Below are positions 36,184-48,242 of a DNA stretch of 64,000 nt, in pieces (positions within the stretch are counted from its first letter, which is position 1; the number at the start of each line of letters is the position of its first letter). The translations under genes and the position numbers were made by a program. This stretch comes from Dipteronia dyeriana (taxonomy: Eukaryota > Streptophyta > Magnoliopsida > Sapindales > Sapindaceae): positions 66,027,687-66,091,686 of the forward strand of contig CM065295.1 of the NCBI GenBank assembly GCA_032871835.1, read 5' to 3'. Below the pieces are notes generated by a model. That model saw only the letters and a program-made list of their open reading frames with translations. It ran no database searches and had not been told where the DNA came from.

Positions 36184-39100
36184 CTAGCATGACGGGGGTT
36201 GAAGTTGTTTCAGTCGCCGTACAACCTGCTTCATTGTAGGTCTGGTTGAGAGAGAATCAACCGTACACACAACCGCCAAATGTAGAACCTCTACCAAATC
36301 ATCATGAGGACCAGCATCCCATAACCCTGTTGTGAAAAACTCCTTGGCACGACCCTGTCGCAGAAGCATGCATGCCCATGCCACAATGTTGAAACCATTA
36401 CCATACAAAGAAAAGGATGGATCCAGCGCTTTCTTGTCTGAAAGTAGCTCAAGCAGCACCACCCCATAACTGTAGACATCGGCCTTATCAGAAACACGGC
36501 AAGTCATTGCATATTCTGGAGCAACATAACCAAAAGTACCAGCTACACCTGTGGTGGCATGGGTTTCTGAAGTACCCAGAAGCCTAGCCAACCCAAAGTC
36601 GGATAAATAAGCATTGAAATCATCATCCAACAGGATATTGCTGGGTTTGACATCACGATGGAGAACACGTGGTATGCATTGATCATGCAAGTAAGCAAGA
36701 GCCCGTGCTATGTCAAGAGCTATCTTGTGAAGTATCCTCCAATCTACAGCCCTTGTAGATCTTTCCTGGATAAAATGTTCCAAATTACCCCCTGGCAAAA
36801 AATTGTATATAAGGAACATCTCTGTTTCGCTGGCATGATAACCTATCAATGTGACCAGGTTCGGATGGCGGAACCTTCCGAGGGTTTTGATTTCTGCATG
36901 AAACTGCTGAATCCCTTGAAACCGTCCAACAGCAAGCCGTTTTATTGCCACCAAAGCTCCCGGCGAAATCTCAGCCTTGTAAGTTGCTCCAAAACCTCCA
37001 TTCCCAATGCAGTTGCTAGTATTAAAATTTCCTGTGGCATGTACAACATTCTCAAATGTTACTGGAACTCCAATGTCTGTGAAAATTGTTACTTCCTTTC
37101 TGGTAGAACCCATTACTCTGGACTGAGGATTCCACTTTCTGGTGTAGAAGAACAATACAATGAGAGCAAATAGAACTGAAACAATGGCTGAAGCAGATGC
37201 TATCGATGCTATCTCAATTGAATTAAAACCACGGCTCCCATTTCCTACAGGACTTCCTGATGGTGGCGAAACATAATTCTGTGAATTGCCAACCCCCTGC
37301 AAATCTGGCGTTGGAACTGTTAGGGAAAACGACTGGCAAGGCCGTAGATAAGGGTTTCCAAGAACGCTACTGCATTTCAACAAATTATTACTCGAGGGAA
37401 ATGGCCCAGACAAGTTATTGAAAGACACATTGAATGCAGAGAGGGTTGAAACATTTGCCAGACCAGAGGGTATCGGTCCAGACAGTTTGTTGTTGTTCAG
37501 AAGAAGCACAGTCAAATTTCTCAACTCCTTGAGGTCATCTGGAATGTTACCGGACAGAAAATTTGAAGAAAGATCTAGCACTTCCAATAACTGCAACCGA
37601 ACCAGGCTCGAAGGAATAGAGCCAGTGAGTTTATTACCAGCCAAAGAAAGATACTTTAGACCCTTAATCTGCCCAAGACACGATGGAATCTGATCTTGCA
37701 TAAGGTTCCAACTCAAATTAAGAGCCACAAGAGACACCAAGTTCCCAACACCAGCTGGAATGGGGCCAGAAAACTGATTTCCCGAAGCATCCAAAGATTT
37801 AAGAGAATTGCACATTTTATCAATTTCATTTGGAACCTGACCTGTCATTCTGTTGTTGCTAACATTAACCATTATAATGCTCAATCTATCACATTTGTCA
37901 AACAAGTTCCCTGGAAATGGTCCACTGAGCTCATTGTATCCAGCAAAAAATGCATATGCAGTTTGATTCCCTAATCTTTCAGGTGCAATTGGCATGGAAG
38001 GTAGACTGCCAGCAAAGTTATTGCTGCCAAAATTATGAAAAATTGCCAGAAAATTATCTGCTCCTGGTAATGCTAACGGGGTACCAACTTGAGCCTTGTT
38101 CATAAAAAATGAAAGGTATGCTGTGGATGGAATGTAGCTTTCAAAGAGATGCTCCCTCAAGGAAAGCACAGGAGAGCAGGCCCTGTCATAAAATGTGGGG
38201 ATAGAACCTGACAAGATATTTCCACTGACGTCAAACACAGTCATACAAGGCACTGGCAGTTCCTCAGCTAGCTCTCCAGTAAGTCTATTTGAGCCTATGT
38301 CAAGAAAGCGCAGCTTCTTGCAGTGACTGATCGAACCAGGAATTTTACCAGTGAAAAAATTGTGACTCAAGTTGAGCACCTCCATGTTGTCACAAGCACC
38401 CCAATCACTTGGGAACTTACCCTCAAGTGTTGCCCTCGGTGCCCACAATATCCTCAAGTTTGGAAGGGATGTAACTGCTCCAGGAAGCCCACCTTGAAAA
38501 AAGTTAAAATCATCATTCATGGAACTTAATTGCTGTGATGGAGAGTCCTGCCTAGTACTACCAGCGTCCTCATATACATCGAATAGATCCGAAAGCACAA
38601 GAACATTTAATTTGGAACAATTTCCTAGCTCAACTGGTACATGACCACTGAGACTATTCCTTGACACATCCAACACTTCAAGATTCTGAAGCATGCCAAG
38701 TTCAGCTGGAATAATCTCCTCCAACATATTTGAATACAACAACAATGATTGCAACTGTGAGCAACTTCCCAAACTCCGTGGAATCCCACCAACCAAGTAA
38801 TTTCCAGACAAATCCAAATGCTCAAGAATCTTACAAGCCTTGCCAATCTCAATTGGCACAGACCCAACAAGCAAATTAAATGACAAATACACCCCTCTCA
38901 ACCTCCCAACAAAGGTTGGAACTGTTCCATTCACCTGATTTCCAGCCAAATTCAGTATTTCCAAACTCTTAAAGCTAGACAACGAAGAGGGTATCTCACC
39001 AGCAATCCTATTAAATCCTAAATTGAGAACCCTCAGATACTTTAAGCCATAAAACGACACAGGCAACGACCCATCTAACAAATTGCCCTCTAGATCAAGA

Positions 39101-39624
39101 ACCTCCAAGTTTTCCATGGACCAGATTTCATTAGGAATCTCCCCATTAAACCCATTAAATGGAAGAGACAAAATTCGAAGTTTAGTAAGATTAGCAATCA
39201 AAGGCGACAATTTACCACTCAATTTACCATTAACACCCTTACAGTTTCTTCTAATACCAAAGCCATAAATCGGAAACTGAACAAAATCAGAACACGAAAA
39301 CTGAAACCCTTTTCCAGCATCACTAAATTTACCTTCTTTGCCACTCCCAGAGACGTTAAGCGAGACGACACGTGAATTGGAGTCACAGAACACGCCAGAC
39401 CAAGAGCAGTGATTGGAGTTGGCCTTCTTATTCCAGGTCGACAGCAGTCCTAATGGGTCTGATACCGAGTCCTTGAACTGAATCAGCACCGACTTATCCT
39501 CCGAATCAGCAAAAACAACAGAGCTACAAGCCAAGCAGACCGCTAGAAGCAGTAAGAGCAAAAGAGAGGAGATAGGTTTGTGAAAAGAGTGCCATTTGAT
39601 CACCGAATAGGGAAAAGAAGCCAT
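36184..39624 (-). CDS. RPK2: LRR receptor-like kinase RPK2 (TOADSTOOL2) orthologue, 1146 aa, intronless
   Basis: A plasma-membrane receptor kinase. It has an N-terminal signal peptide with a Leu run (about 18-28), then the LRRNT domain with [10 protein letters not shown]. About 20 leucine-rich repeats follow, including an island-like break around the [11 protein letters not shown] segment, to about residue 760. The transmembrane helix is at about 803-827, followed by an arginine/lysine stop-transfer. In the kinase domain (855-1146) the Gly loop is [13 protein letters not shown], the ATP lysine is in VAIKR (K895), and HRDVKPSN (D991) and DFG (D1009) are intact, so it should be active. The Arabidopsis protein is about 1151 aa, has the same intronless layout, and acts in CLE-peptide meristem signalling, anther and embryo patterning. 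A telo-box tract and an AATATAAAA TATA-like box lie just upstream. Confidence 0.96.
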   Translation of the reverse strand: MASFPYSVIKWHSFHKPISSLLLLLLLAVCLACSSVVFADSEDKSVLIQFKDSVSDPLGLLSTWNKKANSNHCSWSGVFCDSNSRVVSLNVSGSGKEGKFSDAGKGFQFSCSDFVQFPIYGFGIRRNCKGVNGKLSGKLSPLIANLTKLRILSLPFNGFNGEIPNEIWSMENLEVLDLEGNLLDGSLPVSFYGLKYLRVLNLGFNRIAGEIPSSLSSFKSLEILNLAGNQVNGTVPTFVGRLRGVYLSFNLLVGSVPIEIGKACKILEHLDLSGNYLVGGIPRSLGSCSQLQSLLLYSNMLEEIIPAELGMLQNLEVLDVSRNSLSGHVPVELGNCSKLNVLVLSDLFDVYEDAGSTRQDSPSQQLSSMNDDFNFFQGGLPGAVTSLPNLRILWAPRATLEGKFPSDWGACDNMEVLNLSHNFFTGKIPGSISHCKKLRFLDIGSNRLTGELAEELPVPCMTVFDVSGNILSGSIPTFYDRACSPVLSLREHLFESYIPSTAYLSFFMNKAQVGTPLALPGADNFLAIFHNFGSNNFAGSLPSMPIAPERLGNQTAYAFFAGYNELSGPFPGNLFDKCDRLSIIMVNVSNNRMTGQVPNEIDKMCNSLKSLDASGNQFSGPIPAGVGNLVSLVALNLSWNLMQDQIPSCLGQIKGLKYLSLAGNKLTGSIPSSLVRLQLLEVLDLSSNFLSGNIPDDLKELRNLTVLLLNNNKLSGPIPSGLANVSTLSAFNVSFNNLSGPFPSSNNLLKCSSVLGNPYLRPCQSFSLTVPTPDLQGVGNSQNYVSPPSGSPVGNGSRGFNSIEIASIASASAIVSVLFALIVLFFYTRKWNPQSRVMGSTRKEVTIFTDIGVPVTFENVVHATGNFNTSNCIGNGGFGATYKAEISPGALVAIKRLAVGRFQGIQQFHAEIKTLGRFRHPNLVTLIGYHASETEMFLIYNFLPGGNLEHFIQERSTRAVDWRILHKIALDIARALAYLHDQCIPRVLHRDVKPSNILLDDDFNAYLSDFGLARLLGTSETHATTGVAGTFGYVAPEYAMTCRVSDKADVYSYGVVLLELLSDKKALDPSFSLYGNGFNIVAWACMLLRQGRAKEFFTTGLWDAGPHDDLVEVLHLAVVCTVDSLSTRPTMKQVVRRLKQLQPPSC

Positions 39625-39723
39625 CTTTGAGTACCCTTTTGAGGGTTATCGAAAAACACTAAAACCCAAACCCTTTGTCTTTGAAGTAGACGGTAGAGAG
39701 AGAGGGGGGGTGGGGTGGTGTTG

Positions 39724-39754
39724 TTTTATATTAGGAAACCCTAACCCTAACCCT
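39724..39754 (-). promoter_or_regulatory. Telo-box tract and TATA-like box upstream of RPK2
   Basis: 39736-39754 is AAACCCTAACCCTAACCCT on the plus strand, nearly three plant telomere units. AATATAAAA on the minus strand (39724-39732) lies about 100 bases before the ATG. Short telo-boxes in plant promoters bind Myb-type TRB proteins and can recruit Polycomb. A 39700-39715 G-run lies beside it. Confidence 0.6.
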
Positions 39755-39779
39755 GATTTTAGGTTGTTGAAGAAAAAAA

Positions 39780-40900
39780 AAAGGGAACAAGACTACAGGA
39801 GATGAAGAAGAGAGAGAATATTGAAGGTAATCACTCTTGTTTTGAGAAAACGCGTTTTTCTTTCCTTTTTTTTTCCTTCATTTTCTTTCCTTTTTCCTTC
39901 TTCCTCTTTTTTAATTTTTTTTTTTCAAAAATATATGTGGTCTTGTCGTTTTTGGAGGGAAGTGGGGCCCGCTATACCTACACAGTAGTAGTATATGGGG
40001 TTTGTGGGGTCCATAGCCGGTCAATAAATGCATCAAACCCAGTCAATTTAAGGGATCATCATGGGTGGTGATGGTGGTTAGCCTCCACAATAATTCTAAT
40101 TCTAATTTTATAGATTTGTATCCCAACTTTTGAATTCTCATCTCGTGTAATTTGTGTAGGCTTAAAGACAAAGAAAAGGGCAAATAAATAAATAAATAAA
40201 TAAATAATTCCTTAAAATCTAAACACGTGGATTTGGATAAAGATGTCCACTTGGAGAAGGTGAGTGGGGGCACACCATGCCTTTTCCAATAAGACTGTGT
40301 ATTGTGTATTGTGTATTGTGAATTGTGAATTGTGAGGCCCTTTTTTACTCAGTTTTCTTTTACTGTGAAAGTTTTGGCCTCAAAAATCTTTATGATTTGC
40401 ATCTACTTTTTAAACTTTTTCAGATTTGAACCACTGACTAATCACATTTGTTTTTCATTTTTGTCTTACATATATAAATAGGAATTTTTTATGTCAAAAG
40501 AATAGGAATTTTTTAAAAGGACTATTTTTAACTTGTGTACCATCAAGAATATTCCTTTCTAATGAAATGTTTAAAGAATATTACTATACAATCTAAATAA
40601 TTAATTTAAATTTTAACCCAATTGATGTGTTAAGTAAATTACTACACACAATATGGTATGACGTCGTTAATGAAAAAATAACTTACCACATCATTTTAAT
40701 TGAAATTTGTACTAAATTTTTTTATCAATTAGCATATGTGATGTGATATTTAAATTAGACTATAAATTCATATTTTAAATATATATATTCACACACGCAT
40801 TAAGGGTTGTACAAATTTAATTTTTTTTTTAAATTCTCTAGGTATAATGAAAATAATTTTTTATTTAGAGAATTACTTTTAAAGACAATTTATATATATA
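39780..40900. other. Intergenic region upstream of RPK2
   Basis: Contains pyrimidine-rich runs (39860-39925), an (AAAT)n run near 40182-40206 and a short GTATTGT repeat at 40297-40335. No gene was seen. Confidence 0.5.
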
Positions 40901-41095
40901 TATAATCTTCCTAGTGTCAGTTCGAACTGATATAAAATATATTAGTTCTTTGCACGTTGACTATTGAATTTAAAAGATATTTTGATAAATTCATATAGTC
41001 AAGTTAGAGTATTTAAATCAAATGACCCACATATAAGGAATTGATATATTTTATATTAATTTGAACCGATAATAGAAAAATTATATATATATATA
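40895..41095. mobile_element. Palindromic MITE, about 200 bp
   Basis: The left arm (TCAGTTCGAACTGATATAAA near 40917) pairs with the right arm (TATTAATTTGAACCGATAAT near 41055). The arms extend into flanking (TA)n, so a TA target duplication, as for Stowaway types, is possible but cannot be read. Confidence 0.65.
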
Positions 41096-41311
41096 TATAC
41101 TCATAGATTTATTTGATACCAATAATTCTATTTTTCCCCCTTTTTAAACTAATAATTCTAATTGATTACCAACTCTAAAGACATTCTAAATTAAAAGCAA
41201 TGGTACAAATAAATGAGTATGATATCATAATTTATAAAAATTTGTCACAACTGAATTTATTGAAGGAGACTATGATTTTTTTTTTTAATATATCACTTAC
41301 GGTGGCGACGA

Positions 41312-42366
41312 TATGATGACAATCATACCCGATCCAGATTTGTCAGGGAAATCCAAGTTGCTTGTACCTGGCTCCGGGAATGTATAGTATCCATACACGA
41401 TTTAGAATCCAGTCATAAAGGGTATATAGGTTTTTTTTTCTTTTTTTTTAATTCTTTTTATTTATTTCAAAAACAAAAATATATATACAAACCTTTTTTT
41501 ATTATTTTTATGGAGATGTAAATAGCAGTGGGGTTATTTTTATATTATTTTTAAAAATGTTTTTGTATTACCATTTATAAATCAATTAAGAGTGAATTTC
41601 ATATATTTAAAAAATATATTGAATTGAATGCAATAATTAATGTTTTTAGTGTATTGCTATTAATATTATGTTTAGGGCTATATCAACTTAAAATCTTGAT
41701 TTAAATTTATGACTTCAACATCCATCAATTCATTTTCACTCAAAGATTATTATAAAAAATTTAATTCATTTACTTTTTCTGCCATTGCATTGAGGTGAAA
41801 TGAATGGTCCTAGATATTGAAGTCACAAATTTAAGTCAAAATTTTAAGTTCATATAACTTGACTCATTTATTTAAATTAATTATTTTAATTTTTGGTTAT
41901 GCTATCATTAATATATTACCATTGATATGTTTTTAAAATTTACTATTAATTATTTTCAAACAAAATTACCATTAATTCCTTAAGAATTAAGATTGCCTGG
42001 CATTTCAATTGATATTTTAATGTGTTTTGAAAAATATTTATTTATTACCATTTATAAAAATAATTAAAATTGAAAATATTTATTTTTGAAAATAATTATA
42101 ATGTATTGAATGCATATTTAATACTAACTAAAAAAAACAAAAATCAAAGAAATCAAAAGGTTTAAAAATAGAAAGAAAAAATAATAAATTTTACAAAATA
42201 AGGGTATTAGATACCCAGAAACTCGAGTGAATATCTCTCATGTGGATACTCGGGTTTCAAAAACTCGGGTATAAGCCATATATATTTTTTATACGAAAAA
42301 CTCGGATACTTTACCAGAAATGGATATATCCAGATCCAGATCCAACCTTGGTTTTTGTCATCCATA
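41312..42366. mobile_element. hAT-type element F (CAGATC repeats), 7/8 TSD
   Basis: The ends are TATGATGACAA and, reversed, TATGGATGACAA. The flanks GGCGACGA (41304-41311) and GACGACGA (42367-42374) differ at one base. Subterminal CCAGATCCAGATCC and ACTCGGGTA words replace the AACCG words of its relatives. No transposase. Confidence 0.75.
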
Positions 42367-42904
42367 GACGACGATTCGAATCTGAAACATTATCGAATTA
42401 AATGAACGTTCTTACCACTTAGCCACGTTGGACAATGGTAAAGAGATTTTGATTTTTAATTAAGAAAAAATAGTAAAACTTATATCGTTACAATTTAATT
42501 TTTCTTTTTAAAACAGCACAACTATTATATAATCTCATATACATATAACATTTGACCTAAATGTGTCATGTGGAGTTGCAAATCAAACAATTTTTTCAAA
42601 TTTTTTGTTTGAAGAAAAACAAATTCTTTAATTTTAATATATTCTTAAATGACTAAAACGAAGCTCGATAAACTCAACATCTCCGATGGTACTCTAAAAT
42701 TGAGTATAAACTCCAAAATAGAGTACCATGAACTCCAATCATACTCCATTTTTCTTTCTCTACAATTTTTCTTTAGAGTTTCATTGTTTGGTACTCTAAA
42801 TTTAGAGTACTAAATTTAAACTCTTAATCCGTTTTTTAATATTATCTCTTCCATTTTTACCTTATATACATAGTTACCTTTTTAATTAACATATAATAAG
42901 TTTT

Positions 42905-43139
42905 TTATTTGAAGTATTACGAAAATTATTATAATAGAACTGTAGGAACTTACCGAGATCAAACAATACATATGTTCCCCGAATATATATTCTTATAATG
43001 AGAGATAACTATTATCACAACTTGAAAAGAAAACTCCTCACACATGCTGGTAAAATGTGCATGGTAGGGGATTTGAACCTCTCACCACTTAGATTGAAGG
43101 GAGGTGCACTAACAGTTCCACTAAGAGATGATTTGCAAT
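42905..43139 (-). mobile_element. tRNA-derived SINE, perfect 14-bp TSD
   Basis: ATATAATAAGTTTT occurs at 42891-42904 and again at 43140-43153. On the minus strand the head has a Pol III A box, TAGTGGAACTG, and a B box, GGTTCAAATCC (43069-43079), separated by 32 bases. The body is about 235 bp and ends in an AT-rich tail. A tRNA-like promoter and long TSD fit a plant SINE mobilised by a LINE. It is not a tRNA gene: no cloverleaf can be drawn. Confidence 0.9.
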
Positions 43140-43295
43140 ATATAATAAGTTTTAATTTATAACTTTTACATCATCATAAAAAATAAATCATTAAAAATGT
43201 CTTATCTAGAAATTTAAAACAAGACTAATATTGAATATTTAATAATAATATTTTTATTTATTAATTTTTTATTTATCAAAATTTACCTATTCTTA

Positions 43296-44034
43296 AGGGT
43301 AGAGGCAGCCCAGTCTAAATTTTTCAAATATATATTATGTATTATCTTTTTTATATATATTAGTATAGTGGGATACATTATACATCTCATCACCATTATT
43401 AAATTGTACCTCGCATGTGACTTTTTTTCTTTATTATTTACTTTTTACTTTTATTTTTTATCTTTATCTTTTTTATCTCCGCCGTTTATCTTATTTTTAT
43501 TTATGCCATTTTATTTAATCAATGCTCGTTCTCCAACTCTCTATTCATCTTTTCAATTCATTTATTCGGTTACACATTTCAAATTTTCAACGCTCTTTCT
43601 CCAACTCTCTCTTCATCTTTTTAATTAATTTATTCTATACAACACATTTCAAATTTTCAACTCCAACTCTATCTCGCTCTCCAACTATCTTCTCATCTTC
43701 TTCATTTATTTTGTTTCTTTGCACTTGGGTTTTGTTATCTGGTGTTTCCTGAAGCTTCTGGTTAGGGCAGTGACAACCCACTCACCGGCGACAACGAATG
43801 ACGGTGACGGTTTACCGGTCAAGCAACTTCTATCGACGACGAGTCCTTGCAACGACTCTGTTTAGCTTGATTTTTCCGACCAAATTAGTCGATTTTTCCG
43901 GCCTAATCGATCGACTTTCTTCCGACCGCCTAATATGGCCGATTTGATAGAAACTGGAAGATCGTCGTCAACGTAGCGAACATTGGTTTTTAATCTAGCC
44001 CCCCCCAAGTCAGAAATCCTGGCTACGCCACTGT
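43296..44034. mobile_element. DNA transposon with 9-bp TSD (MULE-like)
   Basis: CTATTCTTA is perfect at 43287-43295 and 44035-44043. The ends are AGGGTAGAGGCAGCC and, reversed, ACAGTGGCGTAGCC, a short imperfect inverted repeat. A GC-richer block at 43770-44030 differs from the AT-rich left part. No ORF is believable. Confidence 0.6.
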
Positions 44035-44599
44035 CTATTCTTATCATACTTTATATTATTTGCATGTTAATTATTATAAGTTAGCAATAAAATAAGACAT
44101 TAAAACTTCCAAATGAAAATTACAATATCATAAACTTATTAAAATAAGGATAGAAAAAAGGAAACAAGTAACAAAAAACATAAATAATAGCAACATAACA
44201 TATTTATATTTCGTAAGGTCGTCCAAATGACTTTCGTATCCATATAAAATATAGAGAAAGTTTGATTAGAAAAAAATTGATAGAGAAAGTTTGATAGATT
44301 TAGAAAAATTGATAGAGAAAATTAGGTAATAAATAGATAAAATTTGGCCACAAATAAAACATGTAATAAATTTTGATAAAAAAAAATAGGTGATAAAAAT
44401 CTATTTGAAAAGTTAGAAAAGAAATAACTAATTGAAAAGGTTAGAAAATAAATAACTAGGTAGGGAAAATCAGTTGAAAATTGTTAAACATTAAAATTTT
44501 GGTACAAAGTTGTTGATAAAACAATTAGATAAAAATATGAGAGAATATAAATGTTATATTTTTACTAAAAGTAAACAAAAATTTAAAAATTTAAAAAAT

Positions 44600-45748
44600 T
44601 ATTAATAGCCAAATTTGGCAAGGGCCCAAAGGAAAAAATTTCACCTAGTCAAATACCCGGTAGAAGGTACCTTTCGATACCTGCTAACAAGAGCACGCTA
44701 CAACCTGCCTCGAAAGTGTTTGATCCCGTATGATTGAGGCACCACAACATCATCATCGGGGTAAGGTAAGACCCTACCACTTCCATAAAGTATCCAGCTG
44801 AGACCCGGGCACCTAAGAACAATCTCACATGTCCAACAGTGTACATGTCCTATCTCTCTAGTAGCAAGGAGGAGGATCGTAAAGCTACAACAAGATCGTC
44901 CAAGCACCATGTCAATAGAGTGGTCCCCAGGATATCCCACTAGCAGACCGGTACCATGGGGTACCTCGCAACCAGAATAATCAAGCTCCATAGAACCAGA
45001 TTAATACCTCAAGGTACCTCACCACCATATTGGTACCTAGAGATACCTTGCCATCGAAAATAACCTAGCTAAGTAGCCTTCGTGCAATACCTCATTAAAC
45101 GGTAAGCAGGATCAGAATTATTCTCCAACATGTATCAAACTTTCATGTGCATGCAAACTGAGTCGAAGAGTCCAAGAGGGAAACAAATACATCTCCCTCA
45201 AAGATATCTTCAAAATAGCTAATTCTTTGGAGTCAATGTCATTAAAACATAAATTCTCGTCTAAAAAGGAGGGAAAATCAATTCAGTGATTCATGGCTTG
45301 TACATCACGAATCAATCCCTAAAGGCTCATAATATAAATATATCAGTAAAGTCACGTTTGAAGGGATCGGCCATTAGTGATCCAAATTCCCCATCCTCCA
45401 TTGAAAATAATGCCCAGAAGGTTGTTGCTTAGTTCTACCATTGGAGCGAAGCAAAACCATCTCCATTGATTTTTTGTCCACTTGTCGACAAATACGAGTT
45501 CACCACCCCCTAGATTATTGAGAGAGAGTTTAACACTTACGATGTTCTTGTAATCAAACACTATAAATTCACTAAAACAATACAATAATCTTATGTTATT
45601 ATATTGTTAGTCAATTGTTTTTATTCCACTCCCATTTTTCATGTTATGACCGATACCAAAGGTACCTAACCCGACTACAGCCTACCTACGTAGCGGTCTT
45701 GAGGGGGTTAATCGATATTCTTCACCTTGAGCGAATTTTCGGTTAACA
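44600..45748 (+). repeat. Solo LTR of a Gypsy relative of the element at 5400
   Basis: The left end TATTAATAGCCAAATTTGGC matches the reversed end of the 16669 LTR (TGTTAACAGCCAAATTTGGC). The right end TTTTCGGTTAACA preceded by GCGGTCTTGAGGGGGTTAA matches the reversed start of the 5400 LTR. About 1149 bp with no internal region on either side. Flanks AAAAT and AATTT do not form a clean TSD. The ORFs inside are not believable genes. Confidence 0.8.
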
Positions 45749-46235
45749 AATTTTATTAAAATAATATTTGTTAAAATTTAGTTGAAAAATAAAATTATAT
45801 AAAAATAGATTATTGAAGGAAGTAAAAATTAATAATTAAAATATAAATTATTTGAAGATAGAAATAAATATAGAGATAAGGATTGAGAGTGTGATTGATG
45901 TGATTTTTATTTTATTTTTATAAATGGATATGGAAGAAGTATTCTTTTTTAAAACTCTATTTTAAAGATAGAGATAAAGTTCTCATTGAAGATGATCTAA
46001 TAAGTCAACGCCCACTCACAAGTTGAACAATTTGGTTTACATTTAATTATATTAATAATTTATTTGTTATTCTTAAAAAAAAAAATTAACAACATGACTT
46101 TTAAAAAAAATGTTACATTAATTCAGGAAATTAAGGTATTTTTTTTCAATATATATGAATTTAATTCATGATTTTATATATATATATATATGGTCCACAT
46201 AACTCGATTCCTACATTCTGAATTATTAACAAATT
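45749..46235. other. AT-rich intergenic sequence with a MITE-like end
   Basis: CTTCAATGAGAAC, reversed, near 45980 faces a similar CATCTCCGATGGTACTC near 42678. The two could be the ends of one old element now holding the SINE, the 43296 element and the solo LTR. The match is weak. No gene. Confidence 0.3.
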
Positions 46236-46237
46236 CT

Positions 46238-46970
46238 AATATCCTATTTGATTTTTTGTCTGAAAACTGAATAATATTAAATGTTACTGAAGACTGAATA
46301 GTGACTGAAGACTGAAGACTGAAAATTGAAAAAACATGTTTGTTTTTTTTCACTGAAAACTGAATATAAGTGCTGTTTTTTTTAAGTTATAAATATCTGA
46401 AAATTAATACTTTTACGTCTATGATCTTCTAGCTATTTGTTATTATTTACATTTTAATATATTAAGGATAACTATAACAAGTAATGTAAATCAATATTAT
46501 TTAGTTATTAATAATATTTTAAATTTATATTAATAATATTATTTAGATACAATCAAACTCTAAAATAAAAATAATAAAACTAATCATCAAATTATGAAGA
46601 AAAAAAATGAACGAGTCCTTACTGGAAGCGGAAATATGGTAGGAAAACTAGTCTCTAATTGTTTGAGTTTTAAAGCAATTAGGTTTTAATGTTTTATGAT
46701 GAGAAGAAAAAAAAATATTAATATGAATAACAATTTGACTGAAGACAAAATTGGAAATTAGTTAGATTTGTAAGGATAGTTTTGGAAGTAAAAAGTAACA
46801 TTAAATTTCAGTGGACTCTTGTTAAGTGAGAAATGAAATATTTTCTCTTTTATAAACAAGTGGTTTTAAGGGTTCTTTAAGTGATAAAAAAACAAGTAAA
46901 ATAACTCAATGGAACACATTAATACCATTAAATATGAAGTGGAAAAATCAAACAGGACCTCATTGAATTT
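46238..46970. mobile_element. MITE, Harbinger-like ends
   Basis: TCCTATTTGATTTTTTGTC on the left faces TCCTGTTTGATTTTTCC, reversed, on the right (near 46960). ACTGAAGACTGAA is repeated near the left end. Related in its end sequence to 49094-51058. The TSD is not clear. Confidence 0.6.
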
Positions 46971-46974
46971 ATAA

Positions 46975-47560
46975 AATTTGGATTGAAATTCAATATTTTC
47001 ATATCATCGTATCCAATTTAATTGGATTGAATTAAATTAAGGAGGTAATTGAAAAAAGTTGTAAATGTGTGGGTGGGACCTATGAGGATTTTGTTCCTTT
47101 TAATGTGTGAACCACATCACATGGGTTTCCAACTGCTAACAACAGTTTAAAAAGAAAAGAAACACCAGCCGTTTTAGGGGAAACATAAGACTTGGCTTTA
47201 CTGTAAAGTAAGATTATATATTAGTATTACTATCAATTTGCATATGCTGCTTTTGTTCATTTAACATATACCCTAACAACATGTCCACATTTCTTTTCTG
47301 TTGCTGATTTTGTTCAAGAAAGATTATAAATCAAACTTGTGTTAAATGATTAAGAATCGTCTACTCAACGGTGATTATTGGCTGGATCACTAATAGCCCA
47401 TTACATCCCAATTCAATCTTTGTCCTGGGTCATCACAAGCCTACCCAAATCCTTGGTTAATGTTCGTTTCACATGGCCCGATTTGACACTGGACAAAGAT
47501 CGGATCGGGCTTAATTGGGGCAATGAAACAACATGTGACGAATGGGTAAAAAAAAAAAAA
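46975..47560. other. Intergenic sequence
   Basis: No gene and no paired repeat ends recognised. It ends in a 12-A run that serves as the target of the next element. Confidence 0.45.
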
Positions 47561-48132
47561 GGGTTAATTGCACTAACATACCCTTACTTTATTGGATCTA
47601 GTAAGATTTTAAAAGATTCCCTAAATTAACACAAACATCCATTGTCATCAAGTCAATCCGTTAACTTTAACGGTTGATTAACATTGACCTATGGAAAACC
47701 AAATATACCCCTACCACATCATCCCAAAAACAAAAAACAAAAAAAATTAAAAATTAAAAAATATAATATATCGGCTGTTTACAGAAATATCCTCAATTCA
47801 CGGAGGAGCCTTTTATGTGAACTTTAGAAGTTTGATCTCTAAGATCAACAAAGATAGAAGATCGTCAAAGATCTCTTATTTCTTTCAGCTATGGAGTTCC
47901 ACCGCCGATATATTATCTTGTTTATTAATTTTATTTTTTGATTTTTTAATTTTAATTACAAAAATATTTTATGTTTGAGATGGTATGACAAATGTATATT
48001 TGGCTTTCCATGGATCAATTTTAGTCAACCGTTAAAGTTAACGGATTGACTTGATGATATGAGGTGTTTGTGCTAATTTATGATATCTTTTTGAAATCTT
48101 ACTAGATTTAATAAACTAAGGGTAATTAACCC
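47561..48132. mobile_element. MULE-type MITE with long TIRs (about 130 bp)
   Basis: Left GGGTTAATTGCACTAACA and right, reversed, GGGTTAATTACCCTTAG start inverted repeats that match to beyond TCAAGTCAATCCGTTAACTT. The A-rich target makes the 9-bp TSD hard to score (poly-A left, TAAAAAAAC right). Confidence 0.8.
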
Positions 48133-48242
48133 TAAAAAAACAACATGCTCTCATTTGTAACTTAAGGGTGCATTTGTTTCTCTGTACTGGACTGTATAGG
48201 ATAGTTAAAATGTATTAAATAATACCGCTCTAGTGTTTAGAC

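Noticed and set aside
36291..39268. Several ORFs on both strands inside 36184-39624
   Set aside because: All are shadows of the single RPK2 frame.
39736..39754. Interstitial telomere or ancient chromosome end
   Set aside because: Fewer than three units; a promoter telo-box is the simpler reading.
43050..43140. tRNA gene on the minus strand
   Set aside because: A and B boxes are present but no acceptor stem or anticodon arm forms, and 14-bp repeats flank a 235-bp unit, so it is a SINE.
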